From contig JAURJU010000027.1 in assembly GCA_030832085.1 (NCBI GenBank), positions 1 to 64,000 of the forward strand: a DNA stretch of 64,000 nt. The letters are read 5' to 3'. This document shows, in pieces, positions 60,646-64,000 of the stretch (position 1 is the stretch's first letter; each line of letters starts with the position of its first letter). The notes under the pieces were generated by a model. The model saw only the letters and a program-made list of their open reading frames with translations. It was not told where the DNA came from and ran no database searches. This DNA is from Chitinophagales bacterium (lineage in GTDB: Bacteria; Bacteroidota; Bacteroidia; Chitinophagales; Chitinophagaceae). The translations under genes and the position numbers were made by a program.

Positions 60646-63243
60646 TTAATTTTCGTTGTTCCCTTCGGATTCTTGCGGTGCATCAGGGGTTTCGTTTGTT
60701 TTGTTTTCTGGTACAAAGGAATCCGTCGGTGCACTGTTCTCGTCAGTTTCTGATTCTGTTTGCTCAGCCACAACATCAAGATTTGTGATGGCTGCAATTT
60801 CATCCTCATCATCGAGGCGGATCAGTTTCACGCCTTGTGTAGCCCTTCCCTGCTCGCTGATTTGGGCAATGCTGGTTCTGATGGTGATGCCAGAAACACA
60901 GGTAATCATCAGATCCTCTTTTTCAGTTACTTCCAGAATCCCTACCAATTTACCGGTTTTTTCTGTAACGCTGATGGTTTTAACACCTTTGCCTCCCCTG
61001 TTGGTAACACGGTATTCATCAACGGCTGTTCTTTTTCCATACCCTTTTTCAGAAACAACCAATACTGTTCGGGTTTTGTCTTCTACATTCACACAAATCA
61101 TTCCTACCACTTCGTCATTGGTATCATCCACTTCTATGCCAGTTACTCCGATAGCTCCCCTGCCCGTTGACCTGACTTTGGCTTCTGGGAACCTGATGGC
61201 TCTTCCAGATTTGACTGCCAACATGATTTCGGAATTGCCGTCGGTCATTTTTGCGTTCAACAACTGATCGCCTTCAACAATGGTGATGGCATTTACTCCA
61301 TTTGCTCTGGGGCGGCTGAAGTCTGCAAGATCAGTTTTCTTGATGATTCCTTGCTTGGTACAAAGCACGATATAATGACTGTTGACAAATTCTTCATCCT
61401 GAAGATTCTTCACGTCAATGATGGCGCGGATCTTGTCGTCTTGGGGAAGCTGCATCAGATTTTGGATGGCCCTGCCCTTACCCTGCTTTTCCCCATCTGG
61501 TATTTCGTAAACTTTCAACCAATAACACCGGCCCTTTTCAGTGAAAAACAACAAAGTATGGTGGGTCGAAGCAACAAAAAGATGCTCAATATAGTCTTCC
61601 TGGCGGGTTTTACCGCCAATGGAACCACGACCACCACGCTTTTGCGCACGGTATTCATCTGCGGGGGTTCTTTTGATATAGCCAAGGTGTGAAACGGTAA
61701 TGACTACATCCTCCTCCTTGATCAGGTCTTCAATCCGAACTTCATTGTCCAGGTAGGTAATTTCAGTCCTTCTTGGATCTCCAAACTTTTCTTTGACTTC
61801 CAGCAGTTCGGTCTTGATCAGGTCGTATCTTTTCAGTTCATCTGAAAGAAGGTCCTTCAGATAGGCAATCAATTTCATGATCTCCGCATACTCCTCTTTG
61901 ATCTTGTTGATTTCCATCCCTGTAAGCCGTTGCAAACGAAGTTCCAACACTGCCTTGGCCTGAATTTCAGACATGCCAAAGGATGCAATCAATCCTTCTT
62001 TCGCCTGTTCTGGATTTGCTGCTTTGCGGATCAACTGGATAACCTCGTCCAGGTGGTCAAGTGCTATCAAGTATCCCTCAAGAACATGCGCCTTCTTTTC
62101 TGCTTCTTTCAATTGGTATTTTGCTCTTCTTACAACAACCTCATGCCTGAACTCTATGAAGCAAGAAATCAGGTCCTTCAGGTTGAGAATGCGAGGTCTT
62201 CCCTTTACGATCGCAACATTGTTGATGCCATAAGAAGTTTGAAGATCAGTGAACTTGTACAATTGGTTTACAATCACATTTGCAACTGCGTCTTTTCTGA
62301 CATCAATTACGATTCTCGTGCCTTCTTTTTCGTTGGATTCATTGTTGACATGCGTGATGCCATCTATTGTTTTTTCAACCACCAACTGCCCAATCCTTGC
62401 TGTAAGGACATCACGGCTGACCTGGTATGGCACCTCGGTGATGACAATTTGTTCACGCCCATTCGGTTTGGTATCAATGCTAACCTTACCCCTCAACACA
62501 ACACGTCCCCTTCCTGTATGCATGGCAGCCTTAACACCTTCCATGCCAAAAATGATTCCACCCCCGGGGAAGTCTGGGGCTTTTACATGCTGAACAAGTT
62601 CATCAATGGTAATTTCACGGTTATCAATGTAGGCAATGCATCCGTCAATCACCTCAGAGAGATTGTGGGGCAACATGTTCGTTGCCATTCCAACAGCGAT
62701 ACCACTGCTGCCATTGATCAGGAGGTGTGGAATCCTTGTTGGAAGTACAGTTGGTTCTTCAATAGAGTCATCAAAGTTGAGTTGAAAATCAACCGTATCC
62801 TTGTCAATATCATCCATCATGAAGCCTGCAAGACGCTGCATCCTTGCTTCAGTGTACCTCATGGCAGCTGGGCCTTCCCCATCGGGCGAACCAAAGTTCC
62901 CTTGCTTATCGATGGTTGGGTAGCGGGTGTTCCACTCTTGGGCCATGCGCACCAAGGCATCATATACCGCAGTATCTCCGTGTGGATGATACTTTCCAAG
63001 CACTTCACCGACAATTCTTGCACATTTCCTGGTGGGTTTGTTATAATCCATACCCAGTTCATTCATTGCAAAAAGTATCCTTCTGTGTACAGGTTTCAAA
63101 CCATCCCGAACGTCTGGAAGTGCCCTGCCTACAATTACACTCATGGAGTAATCAATGTAGGCAGACTTCATCTGCTCTTCAATATTGATGGAAATGATCC
63201 TGTTTTCGTCGTTTGTTTGTTCCGGGAGATTCTGTTCTTCCAT
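60646..63243 (-). CDS. gyrA: DNA gyrase subunit A
   Basis: Cuts and rejoins DNA in gyrase; 865 residues. The catalytic Tyr is residue 130 in AAMRYTEARMQRLAG. The quinolone-pocket segment HPHGDTAVYDALVRMAQ has Thr91 in the place of E. coli Ser83 and keeps the Asp equivalent to Asp87. The C-terminal beta-pinwheel holds the GyrA box (QKRGGRGSIGG) and a long acidic tail (about 40 residues rich in Glu, Thr and Asp). A consensus -7 element lies 42 bp upstream of the start. Confidence 0.98.
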   Translation of the reverse strand: MEEQNLPEQTNDENRIISINIEEQMKSAYIDYSMSVIVGRALPDVRDGLKPVHRRILFAMNELGMDYNKPTRKCARIVGEVLGKYHPHGDTAVYDALVRMAQEWNTRYPTIDKQGNFGSPDGEGPAAMRYTEARMQRLAGFMMDDIDKDTVDFQLNFDDSIEEPTVLPTRIPHLLINGSSGIAVGMATNMLPHNLSEVIDGCIAYIDNREITIDELVQHVKAPDFPGGGIIFGMEGVKAAMHTGRGRVVLRGKVSIDTKPNGREQIVITEVPYQVSRDVLTARIGQLVVEKTIDGITHVNNESNEKEGTRIVIDVRKDAVANVIVNQLYKFTDLQTSYGINNVAIVKGRPRILNLKDLISCFIEFRHEVVVRRAKYQLKEAEKKAHVLEGYLIALDHLDEVIQLIRKAANPEQAKEGLIASFGMSEIQAKAVLELRLQRLTGMEINKIKEEYAEIMKLIAYLKDLLSDELKRYDLIKTELLEVKEKFGDPRRTEITYLDNEVRIEDLIKEEDVVITVSHLGYIKRTPADEYRAQKRGGRGSIGGKTRQEDYIEHLFVASTHHTLLFFTEKGRCYWLKVYEIPDGEKQGKGRAIQNLMQLPQDDKIRAIIDVKNLQDEEFVNSHYIVLCTKQGIIKKTDLADFSRPRANGVNAITIVEGDQLLNAKMTDGNSEIMLAVKSGRAIRFPEAKVRSTGRGAIGVTGIEVDDTNDEVVGMICVNVEDKTRTVLVVSEKGYGKRTAVDEYRVTNRGGKGVKTISVTEKTGKLVGILEVTEKEDLMITCVSGITIRTSIAQISEQGRATQGVKLIRLDDEDEIAAITNLDVVAEQTESETDENSAPTDSFVPENKTNETPDAPQESEGNNEN

Positions 63244-63285
63244 GTAAGGTTAAAATGAGCCTGGTTTATATAAAAAGATAGTTAA

Positions 63286-63293
63286 CAAATTTA
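63286..63293 (-). promoter_or_regulatory. Candidate -7 element (TAAATTTG) of gyrA
   Basis: Exact TAnnTTTG on the minus strand, 42 bp upstream of the gyrA start at 63243. No clear TTG at -33. The rest of the gap from 63294 to 63468 holds nothing I can name. Confidence 0.5.
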
Positions 63294-63468
63294 CCTTTTT
63301 TTGGGCGTAATTCCACGATCGACAAGTGAACATTTATCCACTTTTTACAGCAAAAATGTGCGTTAATTTATACTGTACATCAATGCAATAAAGCAGGCAG
63401 ATCAGCGAAATCATCGCTCATTTGCGGGCATTTGAAAAAATGAAAAAAAGGCTGTAGAAAAAAGAGGA

Positions 63469-63879
63469 CTATTTTGTTTCAGACATGGAAAGGATGATCT
63501 CCCATTCTTCATCAAGCACTGGCTGAACAGACAAGCGACCAAGACGAATCAAGGCCATGTTGGAGAGTGCTGGAGTTGCCTTTACCTGTGCAAGTGTAAC
63601 TGATTTTTTTAATTTTTTATAGGGCTTGAAATCGACCACTACCCATGCGCTTTCTTCAGTTGTGGGATCCTGGTAAAACTCCCGGATGACTTTTGCGATC
63701 CCAACAATTTCCATCCCTTCATTGCTGTGGTAAAAAAAGGCAAGATCTCCCTTTTTCATGCTGCGCAAGTTGTTCCTGGCGCCATAATTTCTGACTCCAT
63801 CCCAAAAAGTGGAACCATCTTTTACAAACTGATCCCATGAATACTTGAAAGGCTCAGATTTGATCAACCAATTTGCCAT
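63469..63879 (-). CDS. EVE-domain protein (modified-base reader family)
   Basis: 136-residue protein made almost wholly of an EVE/PUA-like domain. The start MANWLIKSEPFKYSWDQF and the following STFWDGVRNYGARNNLRSMK are the family signature, and KKGDLAFFYHSNEG is the second core strand. EVE proteins are linked to recognition of modified DNA or RNA bases. Start at 63879, preferred over 63903. It lies 20 bp downstream of the LutA-like gene's stop, so the two are probably co-transcribed. Confidence 0.93.
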   Translation of the reverse strand: MANWLIKSEPFKYSWDQFVKDGSTFWDGVRNYGARNNLRSMKKGDLAFFYHSNEGMEIVGIAKVIREFYQDPTTEESAWVVVDFKPYKKLKKSVTLAQVKATPALSNMALIRLGRLSVQPVLDEEWEIILSMSETK

Positions 63880-63899
63880 AAAATGAATTAAGATGCAGT

Positions 63900-64000
63900 T
63901 CAATATCCATTTGCCAAAACATCAGCCAAGTGCAAACTCTTAACGGAAAATCCCTTTTTTTCCATTACACCACCAATGTGCATCAGGCAACTGAGATCTG
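63900..64000 (-). CDS. C-terminal end of a LutA/GlcF-type (Fe-S)-binding protein, partial
   Basis: Only the last 33 codons are in the window, read leftward from the right edge to the stop at 63900-63902. The tail DLSCLMHIGGVMEKKGF followed by HLADVLANGY matches the end of LutA/YkgE-type cysteine-rich-domain proteins, which help oxidise lactate through an iron-sulfur subunit. The call rests on a short piece, so it is tentative. Confidence 0.55.
   Translation of the reverse strand, partial: DLSCLMHIGGVMEKKGFSVKSLHLADVLANGY

Noticed and set aside
60627-60812. Longer start for the TPR protein into gyrA
   Set aside because: The extension is the gyrA tail in another frame; the signal peptide begins at 60626.
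61930-63258. A 442-codon open frame on the plus strand opposite gyrA
   Set aside because: It lies wholly antisense to the strongly conserved gyrA, its product resembles no family, and it has no start context.
1-64000. tRNA, rRNA, CRISPR, integrase, IS or prophage genes
   Set aside because: Gaps between genes are small and no matching structure or family was seen in either strand.

Overview
The window is a densely coded stretch of a Bacteroidota chromosome, with about 53 protein genes and no rRNA, tRNA, CRISPR array or insertion sequence that I could see. The phylum call rests on several things: a type IX secretion cargo with a type B C-terminal domain next to a PorP/SprF protein, WbqC, YpdA, a GGGP-type UbiA prenyltransferase, few Shine-Dalgarno sequences, and TAnnTTTG -7 promoter elements. 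The order is uncertain; Saprospiria or Chitinophagia would fit. Both ends are cut: an RND pump permease runs off the left edge and a LutA-type (Fe-S) protein off the right edge.

Layout. 1-7.6 kb (minus): RND permease and its adaptor lipoprotein, CsaA-like tRNA-binding protein, SirB1-like protein, topA, alpha/beta hydrolase. 7.7-9.8 kb (plus): KdsC-like phosphatase, UbiA prenyltransferase, Maf. 9.8-12 kb: OsmC, a secreted protein of unknown function, lipA. 12-20.7 kb: a carbohydrate storage block, with a ROK glucokinase and sugar MFS transporter on minus facing glgA-glgC-glgB-TPR on plus. 20.7-29 kb: argS, a glycerophosphodiesterase, a GNAT-like protein, GtrA, YpdA, dnaK, a DUF2452 protein. 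29-35 kb: prfB with its programmed +1 frameshift, pruA, pyrR-pyrB-coaD, a Nudix hydrolase, pyrE. 35-42.8 kb: an HMA protein, WbqC, a 1,713-residue PKD-repeat T9SS cargo, PorP/SprF, a lipoprotein. 42.8-49.2 kb: membrane pyrophosphatase hppA, a serine hydrolase, serA, an APH/NahK-like kinase. 49.2-57.6 kb: a tight six-gene minus operon (glycosylasparaginase, CutC, PSD1-type cytochrome, DUF1501, TIM-barrel protein, DUF2231-cytochrome-LRR). 57.7-64 kb: a NAGPA-type phosphodiester glycosidase, an HD protein, a TPR protein, gyrA, an EVE protein, and the partial (Fe-S) protein.

How the parts fit together. The glycogen block links sugar uptake and phosphorylation to ADP-glucose formation, chain growth and branching. 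The pyr genes (pyrR, pyrB, pyrE) are grouped but split by coaD and a Nudix gene. The most unusual region is 48.2-58.7 kb. Exported heme c proteins of the planctomycete type, one carrying a CBM6-like insert, are co-transcribed with a GlcNAc-Asn amidase and flanked by a NahK-like sugar kinase and a NAGPA-like glycosidase. I read it as a possible periplasmic glycan or GlcNAc-conjugate processing system coupled to redox chemistry. That reading is inference; the member families are known, but their joint function is not established to my knowledge.

Regulatory signals include several TAnnTTTG -7 elements (pyrB, serA, gyrA, argS, hppA, the GNAT gene), a sigma-54-like GG-N10-GT element before dnaK, a perfect 19-bp stem between two convergent genes, and a complete RF2 frameshift site.
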